64,000 bases of DNA, from contig CALSRZ010000002.1 of NCBI GenBank assembly GCA_943788895.1, positions 124,001-188,000 of the forward strand. The letters are read 5' to 3'. The notes beneath the pieces are model-generated. The model searched no databases, was not told the DNA's origin, and was given only the letters and a program-made list of their open reading frames with translations. The stretch comes from an uncultured Pseudomonadales bacterium (GTDB lineage: Bacteria > Pseudomonadota > Gammaproteobacteria > Pseudomonadales > Porticoccaceae). This document shows positions 17,627 through 26,472 of this stretch, piece by piece (position 1 is the first letter of the stretch; each line of letters begins with the position of its first letter). The position numbers and the translations under genes were made by a program.

Positions 17627-19288
17627 TAGTTCTCTACTCCTGTATCCGCTTCAAGGTAAATTTCTTTAAATGAAGGTTGGTTGAGAATATTGTCATTAAA
17701 GTTTTTCACCGAGGTATTGACCAGATTGTTGGAGGTGTAAATATAAATTGGGATCACCGGCATATCTTCCATCAGCATCTTTTCCGCGGCTGTAAAAATA
17801 GCCAGCCGCTCGGTATGGGTTTTGGCGGTGGGGGCTTCCTCTAGAATCAACCGGTCATACTCTTCATTGCACCAGCCAGTTCTGTTGTTGCCGCCATTGC
17901 AGAGAAACATATCGAGAAAATTATTCGGGTCAACATAGTCGCCAATCCAGCCAGCGCGGGCAATTTCATAGTCGCGACCAGCTGACACTGTTGAGGTAGA
18001 CCTTCCATTCCTGGTTGAGCAGTTTGACGTCGATATTGAGGTGGGTTTTCCACATCTGCTGAATAGCGACGGCAATCTTGCGGTGACCTTCACTGGTGTT
18101 GTAGAGAATTTCTGTGGCGGGGAATCCCTCGCCATTGGGGTATCCGGCCTCAGCTAATAGTTGTTTTGCCGCCTCGGGATTAAATTCCAAATCGCTCTCT
18201 GGGAAGTATCCCATGGTGTTGGGCGGGGTCATGGCATAGGCGGGAATCTGCCCGGCTTTGAGTATGCGCTGGGTTATTTTCTCGCGGTCTATGGTCATAC
18301 CCAGCGCCCGTCTAACGCGCTTGTCCTGCAGGTGTGGAACCCGCACATTCAGGCGATAAAAGTAGGTGCCCAGATAGGGGTCAATATGCAGAGCTGGATC
18401 ATTGCGGCTCTGGTAGGTTGCAACCTTATCGGCGGGAACGGTGCCGCTGTAATGAAGCTGCCCAGCGCGAAACATACGCTCTTCGGTGATCGCGTTTTCG
18501 GTGGGATAGAAGATGATTTTATTTAAGCGGACGCTGTCGGCATCCCAGTAGTTAGGATTGCGCTCGACGACTACGCGACGATTGATTTTCCACTCCAATA
18601 ACTGAAAGGCACCGTTGCCAACCAGATTGCCCTCATAGGTCCAGCGGGTACCGCGCTCGTCTGCATCACCAAATTTTTCGATGGTGGGGCGATGGACTGG
18701 ATAGAGGCTGTAATGGTCGAGCAGTTGTAAGAAATAGGGGGTTGGGTTTTTTAGCGTCACCTGAAGTCTGTGATCATCCAGCGCTTTAACGCCAACCTGA
18801 TCAAAATCAGTGATCTCTCCCTCGTAATACTCTTTGGCGTTTTCAATGGAGAAATACATATAGGCGTAGAGGTTGCCCAACGCCGGTTGCAGGGCGCGCC
18901 ACCAGGACCAGACATAGTCATGGGCATTGTGGGGGTCACCATTTGACCAGCGGGCGTTGTCACGCAGGTAAAAGGTATAAACGCGGCCGTCTTCACTGAC
19001 GTCCCATGATTTGGCGACGCCAGGTCTGGGTTCGAGGGTTTTACTGTCCTTGAGAACCAGGCCTTCCATAAGGGCAATAATGATTTTGTGTTCAGGTACG
19101 CCGGTGGCGATATGCGGATCTAGACTTTGAGGTTCGGTGCCATTGCCCCAGTGCAGTGTTCCACTGCGGTTACCGCTTGAGACGTTGTTTTCGGAGGAAC
19201 CGCAGCCGCTGAGTAGGAGCGTTGTGAGCAGGGTTATCGCGATTGTTGAACAGAGCGTGAAGATTGAATCTGAGACCTGCCGCTTCAT
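17626..19288 (-). CDS. oligopeptide-binding lipoprotein, OppA-like (one frame disruption)
   Basis: Two frames join near 17981 into about 553 residues, the usual length for OppA. Start chosen at 19288 (MKRQVSDSIF), 10 bases after AAGGA; the frame is open further upstream but that part is not protein-like. The signal peptide ends in LLLSGC, lipidated Cys29. Family motifs are EPQSLDPHIATGVPEHKI, LEPRPGVAKSWDVSEDGRVYTF and the late LLNQEWKVYL, joined after one extra base to DYEIARAGWIGDYVDP. It binds peptides in the periplasm and delivers them to the two permeases encoded just downstream. Confidence 0.9.
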
Positions 19289-19469
19289 CGAATAAAAATC
19301 CTTAATTATTGTTGTATAAGCCCAGCGCCCAATAGGTCGGCTTGAGTCAGTGTAAACAAGCCAGCAGGCTCTGTGAAGGTCAGGCTCTGCAATGAAACAC
19401 TTCCGTCGTTGAAACCATAGACTTTTTGAGTCGGTTTTAACAGGGGTCATGTAGTTATTGTTTAAGCTG

Positions 19470-19498
19470 TTGCACTTGCAGGCCAAACCTCGGATAAT
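19470..19498 (+). promoter_or_regulatory. sigma-70 promoter of the SRP RNA
   Basis: TTGCAC at 19470-19475 and GATAAT at 19493-19498 are separated by 17 bases and followed by the GC-rich discriminator CCCGCGC, as expected for a growth-rate controlled stable RNA. The predicted transcript starts near 19505, about a dozen bases before the mature SRP RNA. Confidence 0.7.
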
Positions 19499-19516
19499 CC
19501 CGCGCTCTGTTTCAAT

Positions 19517-19628
<112 letters not shown>

Positions 19629-19667
19629 GCCATTAATTATCCTCCAGCATCTAATTCCTCTGCTTGT

Positions 19668-19759
19668 CATTCTGAACGTATGTGAAGAATCTTTTTAGTG
19701 TTGCCTCCATTAATGCCAAAGCTTCCTTATTTAATGTTCTGAACGAATGTGAAGAATCT
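19668..19759 (+). repeat. two copies of a 23-nt direct repeat
   Basis: TTCTGAACGNATGTGAAGAATCT occurs at 19670-19692 and 19737-19759 with one mismatch, 67 bases apart. Similar TTCTGAACGAAGTGAAGAATCT-type motifs occur as dispersed repeats in many bacterial genomes (from memory). It lies between the SRP RNA and a large inverted repeat. Confidence 0.6.
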
Positions 19760-19785
19760 CCCTTTGTAGTGGGGCGCCCAAAAGC

Positions 19786-19928
19786 GGCGCTACCCTTACT
19801 GGATCGTCTCCATGGTTGCAGTGGTTTCCAGCGCTCACAAAACTCGCTTCGCTCAGACAGTTGCTCGCTCAATCTGGAAACCACTGCAACCATAAGCGGA
19901 GCCTGACTGATCCAATAAGGGTAGCGCC
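19786..19928. repeat. 143-bp composite inverted repeat upstream of dnaX
   Basis: Two nested pairs of arms. Outer arms at 19786-19805 and 19909-19928 pair GGCGCTACCCTTACTGGATC with its complement except for one or two mismatches. Inner arms at 19812-19831 and 19874-19893 are a perfect 20-bp inverted repeat (ATGGTTGCAGTGGTTTCCAG). The central 42 bases contain CGCTCACAAAACTCGCTTCG and related short CGCT motifs. No transposase is present, so it may be a non-autonomous or REP-like element, or a long RNA hairpin in the dnaX leader. Confidence 0.75.
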
Positions 19929-20029
19929 ACTCTTGGGCTTTGTGCGGGGTTTGGTTATGGTTATCTATTAGAGCCTTTTATTTAGAGAGCTCATATTAAA
20001 AGCCTCTTTCCGCGCTGGGTTTATCTGCC

Positions 20030-20035
20030 TATAAT
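20030..20035 (+). promoter_or_regulatory. candidate -10 box of dnaX
   Basis: A perfect TATAAT lies 28 bases before the dnaX ATG. No good -35 is seen at 16-18 bases upstream, so the assignment is tentative. The remaining 19929-20029 is AT-rich and holds nothing else I can identify. Confidence 0.4.
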
Positions 20036-20063
20036 GGTTTTTTTATTTTGAAGACCTGTTGAA

Positions 20064-21335
20064 ATGAGTTATCAAGTACTTGCCCGCAAGTGGCGTCCGC
20101 GTATTTTTGCCGAGATGGCAGGCCAGCAACATGTGTTGCAGGCGTTGATTAACGCGCTGGATAACGACCGTCTTCACCATGCCTATCTATTTACCGGCAC
20201 CCGCGGTGTGGGTAAAACCACCATCGCTAGAATTCTCTCCAAATGTTTAAACTGCGAAACTGGTGTCAGCTCGGTTCCCTGCGGAGAGTGCTCGGCTTGT
20301 AATGAGATTAATGAAGGGCGTTTTGTCGATCTGATTGAAGTGGATGCGGCATCGCGAACCGGCGTCGATGATATGCGCGATCTGCTCGATAACGTTCAGT
20401 ACACCCCGGCTCGCGGTCGCTACAAGATCTATCTGATCGATGAGGTGCACATGCTGTCGAAAAACAGTTTTGCTGCACTGTTAAAAACGCTCGAAGAACC
20501 GCCGCCCCATGTTAAGTTTTTGTTTGCTACCACCGATCCGCAGAAGCTTCCGATTACCGTACTCTCGCGCTGCCTGCAGTTTAATCTGAAGAATCTCAGC
20601 CCCGAGAGAATTACCGAGCACTTGCAGTTTGTCCTCGGCGAAGAGAAGGTGCCTTTTGAAGAGGCGGGTATCTGGTCACTGGCTCGCGCTGCCGATGGCA
20701 GTATGCGCGATGCTCTGAGTCTGACCGATCAGGCGATTGGTCACGGCGGTGGAAAAATTAATGACGCTGATGTCAGCTCTATGCTCGGTACTATTGAGCG
20801 CAGCTATGTGATTGATATCTGTCGGGCGCTCTCTGCAGGATCAGGTCCTGATCTGTTGGCGGCGATCGCCAGAATGGCAGAGCAGTCGCCAGATTATGAT
20901 GCAGCACTGGCCGATGTGCTGTCGATCTGGCATCAGGTGGCCATAGTGCAAACTGTACCTGAAGCGCTGGATAAGGGTCTGGCCAACTACAGTGAAGTGC
21001 TGTCACTCTCCGCAGAAGTCAGTCGCGAAGATGTCCAGCTGTTCTACCAAATTTGCCTGATGGGGCGCAAAGACCTCGAACTCTCTGCCGATGCTAAATC
21101 GGGTTTTGAGATGGTGATGTTGCGCGCATTGGCATTTCGCCCGCATAACTCCCCACGCGGAGCTGCACTGGCATCCTCAGGTCAAACAGCTCCTGCGGCG
21201 CCAGTTCCTGAAACAACCAAAGCCACACCGGTTCCACCGGAGGTGGAGCCCAGCGTAAAAAAGTCTGAAACGCTAGTCGAGGAAGATAGACCGCCCTGGG
21301 AACCTCAGCTCGCAGTGCAGAGCCCCGGCCAATAA
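20064..21335 (+). CDS. dnaX: DNA polymerase III subunit gamma/tau, N-terminal and central domains
   Basis: 423 residues as read; the clamp-loader AAA+ ATPase. Walker A GTRGVGKTT is at 45-53, the zinc-binding cysteines CLNCETGVSSVPCGECSAC at 61-79, Walker B LIDEVHML near 130, and the arginine-finger region in TVLSRCLQFNLKNL. Domain III runs to about residue 370, then a Pro-rich linker begins. E. coli tau has 643 residues, so the open frame stops early: one extra base near 21330 ends it, and the KEPSA tract and domain V continue in other frames to 22112. A slippery heptamer sits at codons 398-400. It follows the SRP RNA and precedes ybaB-recR, the usual replication/recombination operon. Confidence 0.95.
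   Translation: MSYQVLARKWRPRIFAEMAGQQHVLQALINALDNDRLHHAYLFTGTRGVGKTTIARILSKCLNCETGVSSVPCGECSACNEINEGRFVDLIEVDAASRTGVDDMRDLLDNVQYTPARGRYKIYLIDEVHMLSKNSFAALLKTLEEPPPHVKFLFATTDPQKLPITVLSRCLQFNLKNLSPERITEHLQFVLGEEKVPFEEAGIWSLARAADGSMRDALSLTDQAIGHGGGKINDADVSSMLGTIERSYVIDICRALSAGSGPDLLAAIARMAEQSPDYDAALADVLSIWHQVAIVQTVPEALDKGLANYSEVLSLSAEVSREDVQLFYQICLMGRKDLELSADAKSGFEMVMLRALAFRPHNSPRGAALASSGQTAPAAPVPETTKATPVPPEVEPSVKKSETLVEEDRPPWEPQLAVQSPGQ
21239..21313 (+). promoter_or_regulatory. candidate programmed -1 frameshift signal in dnaX
   Basis: The heptamer A-AAA-AAG lies at 21257-21263 in the reading frame (codons GTA AAA AAG). A -1 slip gives AAA AAA GTC TGA, so translation stops one residue later, as in E. 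coli dnaX where slippage yields gamma. An SD-like GGAGGTGGAG lies at 21239-21248, 8 bases before the heptamer at its closest. Downstream, 21272-21282 can pair with 21303-21313 (9 of 11 positions, one wobble), starting 8 bases after the heptamer. The predicted short product has 401 residues. Confidence 0.7.
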
Positions 21336-21700
21336 AGAGCCCTTAGCGCATAAAGAGCCCTCAGCGGATAAAGAGCCTTCAGCAATAAGAGCCCTCGCAA
21401 TAAAGAGCCCTCAGCGGATAAAGAGCCTTCAGCAATAAAGAGCCCTCAGCATAAAGAGCCCTCAGCGAATAAAGAGCCCTCAGCTCCTAATGTGTGCCTC
21501 GGCTTTTTTAAACAATGAGACTCCTTCTGCACCCGCTAATAACGGTGAGCCCTCAGCGCCCAGCAACACAGAAATCCGTTCAAACCTGTTAGTGCGGAGG
21601 AGCCGTCAGCTTCTTTAATAAAGAGGAGCCCTCAGCTTCTTTTAATAAAGAGGAGCCTCAGCTTGTTTTAATAAAGAGCCCTCAGCTTCTCCAATGAAGT
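21331..21700 (+). repeat. minisatellite coding for KEPSA repeats in the dnaX linker
   Basis: About nine tight units of ATAAAGAGCCCTCAGC(G) with 16-19-base spacing occupy 21331-21490, then five or more diverged units (GAGCCCTCAGC, GAGGAGCCCTCAGC) extend to about 21700. In frame a unit of 18 bases reads (N/D/H)KEPSA, so the tract would form a Pro/charged flexible linker between DnaX domains III and V. As given, unit lengths vary by one base and break the frame several times, which may be replication slippage or assembly collapse. Confidence 0.8.
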
Positions 21701-21712
21701 CCCGGCAGTCGA

Positions 21713-22112
21713 TCCCCCTGGAAAAATTCACCCCAGAGAACTGGATCCAACTGCGCAAACAGCTAACCATCGTCGCCTCGCTCGGTGAGATCGCCAGCCA
21801 CTGCCTCTATCTGGGTCGCAGCGGCAGCGAGCTGAAGATTTCTTATCGATAGCAACCACAACAGTCTCTACGATGATGCTCACCAGCAGCAGTTTAGTGA
21901 AGCCCTCAGCGACTATTTTAAATCCCCGGTTACTGTCCAGGATTAGTCTCGGCGTTGCCGAGCAGGAAACCCCGCGAGCGGCAAACCTGCGCGAGAAGTC
22001 CGAGCGCCTTGCCGAAGCCGTAGAGACTCTAAATAATGATCCCGCCGTGGTTAAATTTAAACAGCTGTTCGATGGAGCAGTGGATGAGCGCTCAGTGCGA
22101 CCCATAGACTAA
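21713..22112 (+). pseudogene. dnaX: DnaX domain V (tau C-terminus), in three broken frames
   Basis: This stretch encodes the alpha-subunit-binding end of tau. Frame one reads PLEKFTPENWIQLRKQL and SLGEIASHCLYLGRSGSE; near 21843 it passes to LIDSNHNSLYDDAHQQQF and EALSDYFKSPVTVQ; near 21943 it passes to ISLGVAEQETPRAANLRE and ends [10 protein letters not shown]. The final DERSVRPI is the typical DnaX ending. Together with 20064-21335 the gene would encode about 680 residues. I list it as broken only because the sequence as given is; since dnaX is essential, errors in the sequence are more likely. Confidence 0.8.
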
Positions 22113-22140
22113 ACGGCCAAGTGACCGTTTTGAGGAAAGT

Positions 22141-22458
22141 ATGAATATTAATGATTTAATGAAACAGGCCCAGCAGATGCAGGGCAAAATGGCTGAGATG
22201 CAAGAGCAGGCGGCAAACGCCGAAGTAATCGGCGAGTCCGGTGCCGGTATGGTCAAAGTAGTGATGACCGGTCGTCACGATGTCCGTCAGGTGACCCTCG
22301 ATCCCTCGCTGATGCAGGAGGATAAAGAATTTCTCGAAGACTTGCTGGCCGCAGCGGTAAATGATGCGGTGCGCAAGGTCGAAGCCCAGAGCAAGGATGC
22401 CTTAGGTAAAATGACCGGTGGTATGGATTTACCGCCCGGTTTTAAAATGCCATTTTGA
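22141..22458 (+). CDS. ybaB: nucleoid-associated protein YbaB/EbfC
   Basis: 105 residues; small DNA-binding protein that forms dimers. It has the typical [17 protein letters not shown] start, the [20 protein letters not shown] core and the [16 protein letters not shown] end. It lies between dnaX and recR, the conserved order. GAGGAAAG directly before the ATG (22132-22139) is the ribosome binding site. Confidence 0.96.
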   Translation: MNINDLMKQAQQMQGKMAEMQEQAANAEVIGESGAGMVKVVMTGRHDVRQVTLDPSLMQEDKEFLEDLLAAAVNDAVRKVEAQSKDALGKMTGGMDLPPGFKMPF

Positions 22459-22497
22459 GAGCAACCCAAACATTAAATAATTGCGAAAGGCCAAGTT

Positions 22498-23091
22498 TTG
22501 TACGGTAATCTAATCGATCAACTTATTGACTCACTGCGCGTGCTGCCCGGTGTTGGCGCAAAGTCCGCTCAGCGCATGGCACTGCACCTGCTCGAACGAG
22601 ACCGCAGTGGTGCCTCGCGTCTCGCTGAAATGATTGTCGAGTCGGTGGACAAAGTAGGGCGCTGTGGCGAGTGCCGCACATTAACCGAGCACGAGCTTTG
22701 TGCTATCTGCAGCAATAGCAGTCGACTGCCGGAACAGATCTGTGTGGTTGAGAGCCCGGCAGACTTATATGCTATCGAACAGGCGGGTAGCTTTCGCGGA
22801 AAATACTTTGTTCTACTAGGCCATCTATCGCCAATTGATGGTATCGGCCCTGAGCAGCTGGGTATAGACCAGTTAATTGAACGGCTTAAAAGCGGCGATG
22901 TAAATGAATTGATTCTGGCCACCAACCTGACGGTTGAAGGCGAGGCAACTGCGCATTTTATTGCCGATAAAGCCAAGGCGCTGGGTGTCTCTGTGTCGCG
23001 GATTGCCTACGGTGTGCCAATGGGTGGTGAACTTGAATATGTCGATGGCGGCACTTTGAATATGGCCCTACAGAGCAGGAAATCCCTCTAG
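22498..23091 (+). CDS. recR: recombination mediator RecR
   Basis: 197 residues, the usual length. An N-terminal helix-hairpin-helix ([16 protein letters not shown], 13-28) is followed by the zinc finger Cys56, Cys59, Cys68, Cys71 and the Toprim domain starting [10 protein letters not shown] at 81. RecR works with RecO/RecF to load RecA at gaps. The start is TTG at 22498, supported by GCGAAAGG about 8 bases upstream. The stop is immediately followed by the rnd ATG (23092), implying coupling. Confidence 0.95.
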   Translation: MYGNLIDQLIDSLRVLPGVGAKSAQRMALHLLERDRSGASRLAEMIVESVDKVGRCGECRTLTEHELCAICSNSSRLPEQICVVESPADLYAIEQAGSFRGKYFVLLGHLSPIDGIGPEQLGIDQLIERLKSGDVNELILATNLTVEGEATAHFIADKAKALGVSVSRIAYGVPMGGELEYVDGGTLNMALQSRKSL

Positions 23092-24234
23092 ATGACAGCT
23101 CCCATAACAGATCCGGTCGCCCAGCATTGGGTGGCCAGTAATGAACAGTTGGCCGCACTCTGCGAGCAGCTGCAATCAGCCAGGTCACTGGCGATTGATA
23201 CCGAATTTATGCGCACCAACACCTACTTCCCGAAATTGGCTCTAATCCAGCTCTCTGACGGTGAACAGTGCTGGTTGATCGATGTATTAGAGATCGACCA
23301 GTTTGCTCCCCTGAAAGCGTTGCTCGAAGCGCCAGGACTGGTGCTTATCTTTCACGCCCCGGGCGAAGATTTTGAAGTGCTCGACCATGCGCTGTCGATT
23401 GTGCCTAACAATATTTTTGATACCCAGGTTGCCGCTGGTCTGGCCAATATAGGTTACTCCATGGGCTATGCGCGCCTAGTGGCCCATGTGTTTGATATTG
23501 AACTGGGCAAGGAAGATACCAGATCCGACTGGATGGTTCGTCCTCTCAGCGAGCGCCAAAAGCGCTATGCGGCCGACGATGTGCTCTATCTGCACCGTCT
23601 GTATAAAATTCTTAGCGATCAGCTTGCCGAGCAACAGCGTCACAGCTGGCTTGATGAAGAGATGCTCGGTCTTCTGGAAATTGCTGCGCAGCGTAAAAAG
23701 GCCGCCGATTACTATCTGCGTGTTAAAGGTGCCTGGCGCTTGCAGGGCAGTTCTCTGGCCGTGCTAAAAAACCTCTGTGACTGGCGTGAGGCAACTGCCC
23801 GCAGTCTGGATAAGCCGCGCTCGCATATTGTTAAAGACAACGTTCTTTTAGAATTGGCCAACAGTATGCCAACCACTATGGGGCAGCTGCATGGTATTGA
23901 TGACTGGTACTCGCGCTCGGTAAAGCGTTTTGGTGAAGATGTTTTGCAGCTGATTGCCGATGTCGATCACGACGATATTCCCGATAGCCTGCCACAGCCT
24001 CTTTCTCGTGCGGTGGCCGATGTCATGAAGACTATGCGCGCTCGACTCAATGAGGTGGCTGAAGATCAGGCAATTCCCAAAGAGTTGATGTGCAATAAAA
24101 AAGAGCTGGAGTCGATTCTGCGCACTGTTGTTGCTGGCGAATGCCAGTGGCCATCCCGACTTACCGATGGCTGGCGGGTTGCTATGGTCACTCCGGCACT
24201 GCAGTCGGTTATTGAGAGCAGTGACAGCCTGTGA
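23092..24234 (+). CDS. rnd: ribonuclease D
   Basis: 380 residues; 3'-5' exoribonuclease acting in tRNA and stable-RNA maturation. DEDD exonuclease motifs are LAIDTEFMRTNTYFPKLALI (Exo I, about 34-53), FHAPGEDFEVL (Exo II) and YAADDVLYLHRLY (Exo III). Two HRDC domains follow from about residue 205. The gene starts at the base after the recR stop and ends overlapping the ycgL GTG start by four bases, so recR-rnd-ycgL-ycgN look like one transcript. Confidence 0.95.
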   Translation: MTAPITDPVAQHWVASNEQLAALCEQLQSARSLAIDTEFMRTNTYFPKLALIQLSDGEQCWLIDVLEIDQFAPLKALLEAPGLVLIFHAPGEDFEVLDHALSIVPNNIFDTQVAAGLANIGYSMGYARLVAHVFDIELGKEDTRSDWMVRPLSERQKRYAADDVLYLHRLYKILSDQLAEQQRHSWLDEEMLGLLEIAAQRKKAADYYLRVKGAWRLQGSSLAVLKNLCDWREATARSLDKPRSHIVKDNVLLELANSMPTTMGQLHGIDDWYSRSVKRFGEDVLQLIADVDHDDIPDSLPQPLSRAVADVMKTMRARLNEVAEDQAIPKELMCNKKELESILRTVVAGECQWPSRLTDGWRVAMVTPALQSVIESSDSL

Positions 24235-24485
24235 AAATACTCTGCGATATTTACAAGACTGCCAGCAAGGACGAGATGTATCTCTACCTGAATCGGAGCA
24301 AAGGTTTTAAAGCTGTTCCTGAAGCGTTGCTAAAAAGTTTTGGTGAACCGCTCTTAGTCACGACCATGGTGCTGACCGAGAGCAAAAAATTAGCCCGCGC
24401 TGATATTGTAAAGGTCATGGCGGATCTCAGTGCCGGGGGGTTTTACTCTGCAGATGCCGCCGCCAAAGTTTCCCAAAGCCAGTGA
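24231..24485 (+). CDS. ycgL: YcgL domain protein
   Basis: 84 residues of the YcgL family, small conserved gammaproteobacterial protein of unknown function. Family features are ILCDIYKTASKDEMYLYL at the start and VPEALLKSFGEP in the middle. The GTG start overlaps the end of rnd (GTGA), so translational coupling is likely. Rnd-ycgL-ycgN adjacency is common in gammaproteobacteria. Confidence 0.88.
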   Translation: MKILCDIYKTASKDEMYLYLNRSKGFKAVPEALLKSFGEPLLVTTMVLTESKKLARADIVKVMADLSAGGFYSADAAAKVSQSQ

Positions 24486-24491
24486 CAGTCA

Positions 24492-24935
24492 ATGAAATTG
24501 CAGCCCTGGTGGGAAGCTGTTTCCCTTACAGATATGAGCGACAGCCAGTGGGAGTCACTCTGCGATGGTTGTGCAAAGTGCTGCCTGGTGAAGCTGGAGG
24601 ACTATGACAGTGCCGATATCTACCATACCAATGTCAGCTGCCAGCTATTGGATACAGAGTCCTGTCGCTGTTCTGATTACCCGGGTCGCCACAAGGTTGT
24701 CGATGACTGTATAAAACTTGATCGCAATAATATTAATACACTGGCATGGTTACCTAAAAGCTGTTCTTATAGGCTTGTGGCTGCAGGGCAGCCACTGCCA
24801 GAATGGCACTATCTGCGCTCTGGCGATCGAGAGATGATTCATAGTTACGGAGCTTCACTGCGCGGTAAAGTGGTTTCCGAACTCGAGGTTCGGGAAGAGG
24901 ATATCGAAGATCATATTATTAAATGGATTGATTAA
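24492..24935 (+). CDS. ycgN: YcgN-family cysteine cluster protein
   Basis: 147 residues. The conserved cysteines sit in LCDGCAKCC (about 28-36), SCQLLDTESCRCSDYPGR and VVDDCIKL, a pattern consistent with metal or Fe-S binding in the CxxCxxCC family. The function is unknown. The start is six bases after the ycgL stop. The last codons overlap nothing, and the next gene starts three bases later. Confidence 0.9.
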   Translation: MKLQPWWEAVSLTDMSDSQWESLCDGCAKCCLVKLEDYDSADIYHTNVSCQLLDTESCRCSDYPGRHKVVDDCIKLDRNNINTLAWLPKSCSYRLVAAGQPLPEWHYLRSGDREMIHSYGASLRGKVVSELEVREEDIEDHIIKWID

Positions 24936-24937
24936 TT

Positions 24938-25369
24938 ATGTTTTCTGCTGAAGATTATTTACAGGGTTGGATCGCTTACAGCATTGGAGTCGGCTGTCTG
25001 TTGCTATTTCTGTGGCTGCTTTTACGCAAGTCGGCATGGACGACAGTTCGCCATCTTCTGTTGCTGCTCTCGGCCGCCATTCTTTTAACGCCGGTGACGG
25101 CCTATCGCGATGATAGTCATCTGGCCCCGGCATTTTTTGTCAGCCTCTATGAAGGGGTTATGGTCTCGGGGGCAGATGCCGGTTTTCAGCGCGGCCTAGC
25201 GCCCATTATTGCGGTGGCAATATTTGCGCTAATTTTTTATTTTCTGGCAAGGTTTCTATGGAAGTTTATTTCACAAAAAACCTCTTCTAGGAACAGCGCA
25301 AATAAAGCCAATTCCACGGCCAAGCCGTGCGGTGCAAGACTCAATCCAACGCAGGACTTAGTGGATTAA
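24938..25369 (+). CDS. small inner-membrane protein of unknown function
   Basis: 143 residues. Hydrophobic helices are seen at about 9-27 (WIAYSIGVGCLLLFLWLLL), 34-52 (TVRHLLLLLSAAILLTPVT) and 84-105 (APIIAVAIFALIFYFLARFLW), so three membrane segments with a polar, Ser/Asn/Lys-rich C-terminal tail. I do not recognise a named family. It follows ycgN by three bases, so it is probably translated from the same mRNA. The C-terminal 25 residues are low-complexity and precede a minisatellite, so the end may be unreliable. Confidence 0.6.
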   Translation: MFSAEDYLQGWIAYSIGVGCLLLFLWLLLRKSAWTTVRHLLLLLSAAILLTPVTAYRDDSHLAPAFFVSLYEGVMVSGADAGFQRGLAPIIAVAIFALIFYFLARFLWKFISQKTSSRNSANKANSTAKPCGARLNPTQDLVD

Positions 25370-25396
25370 TTTACCGGAGCGGGGGCTCTTTTGTAC

Positions 25397-25456
25397 GCTC
25401 TCCAGTCCGCTCTCCAGTCCGCTCTCCAGTCCGCTCTCTAGTCCGCTCTCTAGTCC
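25397..25456 (+). repeat. five tandem copies of a 12-bp unit
   Basis: GCTCTCCAGTCC is repeated at 25397, 25409 and 25421, followed by GCTCTCTAGTCC at 25433 and 25445, then degenerate remnants to about 25480. The array lies in the 235-bp gap between the membrane protein and the MoxR gene. The gap also has no clear promoter apart from AT-rich DNA near 25540-25570. Confidence 0.85.
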
Positions 25457-25604
25457 TCTCTGGCTCTCTAGTTCGCTGGCTCTTACCCCTTATTTCTTCC
25501 GCTATATGAAAACTCCGCAGTCATATTGGATTGCTCAGGGCTATTGTTTTTAGCTTATTATGGACAACTGATTGTTTTCAAAACTTAATGTGGATTTAGA
25601 GACT

Positions 25605-26451
25605 ATGAAATTTGAAGGTACAGAAAACTATGTAGCCACCGATGAGCTACAGATGGCGGTTAATGCAGCGGTAGCACTGCAGCGCCCGCTGCTGATTAAA
25701 GGTGAGCCTGGAACCGGTAAAACTCTGTTGGCAGAAGAGGTCGCCAAAGCCCTCGGCAAGCCGTTGCTAGCCTGGCATATCAAGTCCACAACCAAAGCCC
25801 AGCAGGGCCTCTACGAATACGATGCGGTATCGCGACTGCGTGACTCCCAGCTCGGCAATGAAAAAGTTAATGATATCGGCAACTATATAGATAAGGGTAA
25901 ACTCTGGCAGGCCTTTACCGCCGATGAACAGGTGGTGCTGTTAATTGATGAGATCGACAAGGCGGATATTGAATTCCCCAATGATCTTGCTGCTCGAGTT
26001 GGATCGCATGGAGTTTCATGTCTATGAAACCGGTGAGACGATCAAGGCAATCCAGCGCCCGATTGTGATTATTACCAGTAACAACGAAAAAGAGCTGCCG
26101 GATGCATTTCTGCGTCGCTGTTTCTTCCATTTTATAAGCTTCCCCGATCGCGCCACTATGCAGCGTATTGTCGATGTGCATTTCCCGGTGATTAAAAAGA
26201 CTCTGGTCGATCAGGCGCTGGATATTTTCTTTGATGTACGCAAAATTCCCGGCCTCAAGAAAAAGCCCTCAACCTCTGAGCTGGTGGACTGGTTAAAATT
26301 AATTCTCTCCGATGATATTCCCGAAGATATTCTTACCAACCGCGATCCCACCAAGGCTATCCCGCCACTCTACGGTGCTCTGCTAAAGAATGAGCAGGAT
26401 GTTCACTTACTTGAGCGGCTGGCCTTTATGACCCGTCGTGAAGCCCGCTAG
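25605..26451 (+). CDS. MoxR-family AAA+ ATPase (one frame disruption)
   Basis: Two frames join near 25988 into about 281 residues, the usual MoxR length. Walker A GEPGTGKT and Walker B VVLLIDEIDKAD are in the first part; after one extra T, LLLELDRMEFHVYETGE, the sensor region IITSNNEKELPDAFLRRC and the lid domain follow in the second. Start placed at ATG 25605 (MKFEGTENYV); a TTG at 25572 is in frame. It precedes a CoxE-type VWA protein by 21 bases. MoxR ATPases act as chaperones for metal-cofactor insertion or complex assembly together with VWA partners. Confidence 0.9.
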
Positions 26452-26472
26452 AAAGCGCCAAGCAGTTTATAA

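Noticed and set aside
19651-19906. Open frames of 74-80 residues across the inverted repeat
   Set aside because: They exist because the palindromic DNA is open on both strands; no ribosome binding site and no recognisable motif.
20064-21335. The 423-residue DnaX frame as a naturally complete gamma-only protein
   Set aside because: Domain V coding sequence ending in the typical DERSVRPI is still present to 22112, so the short frame is better explained by an indel near 21330 in addition to the possible programmed frameshift.
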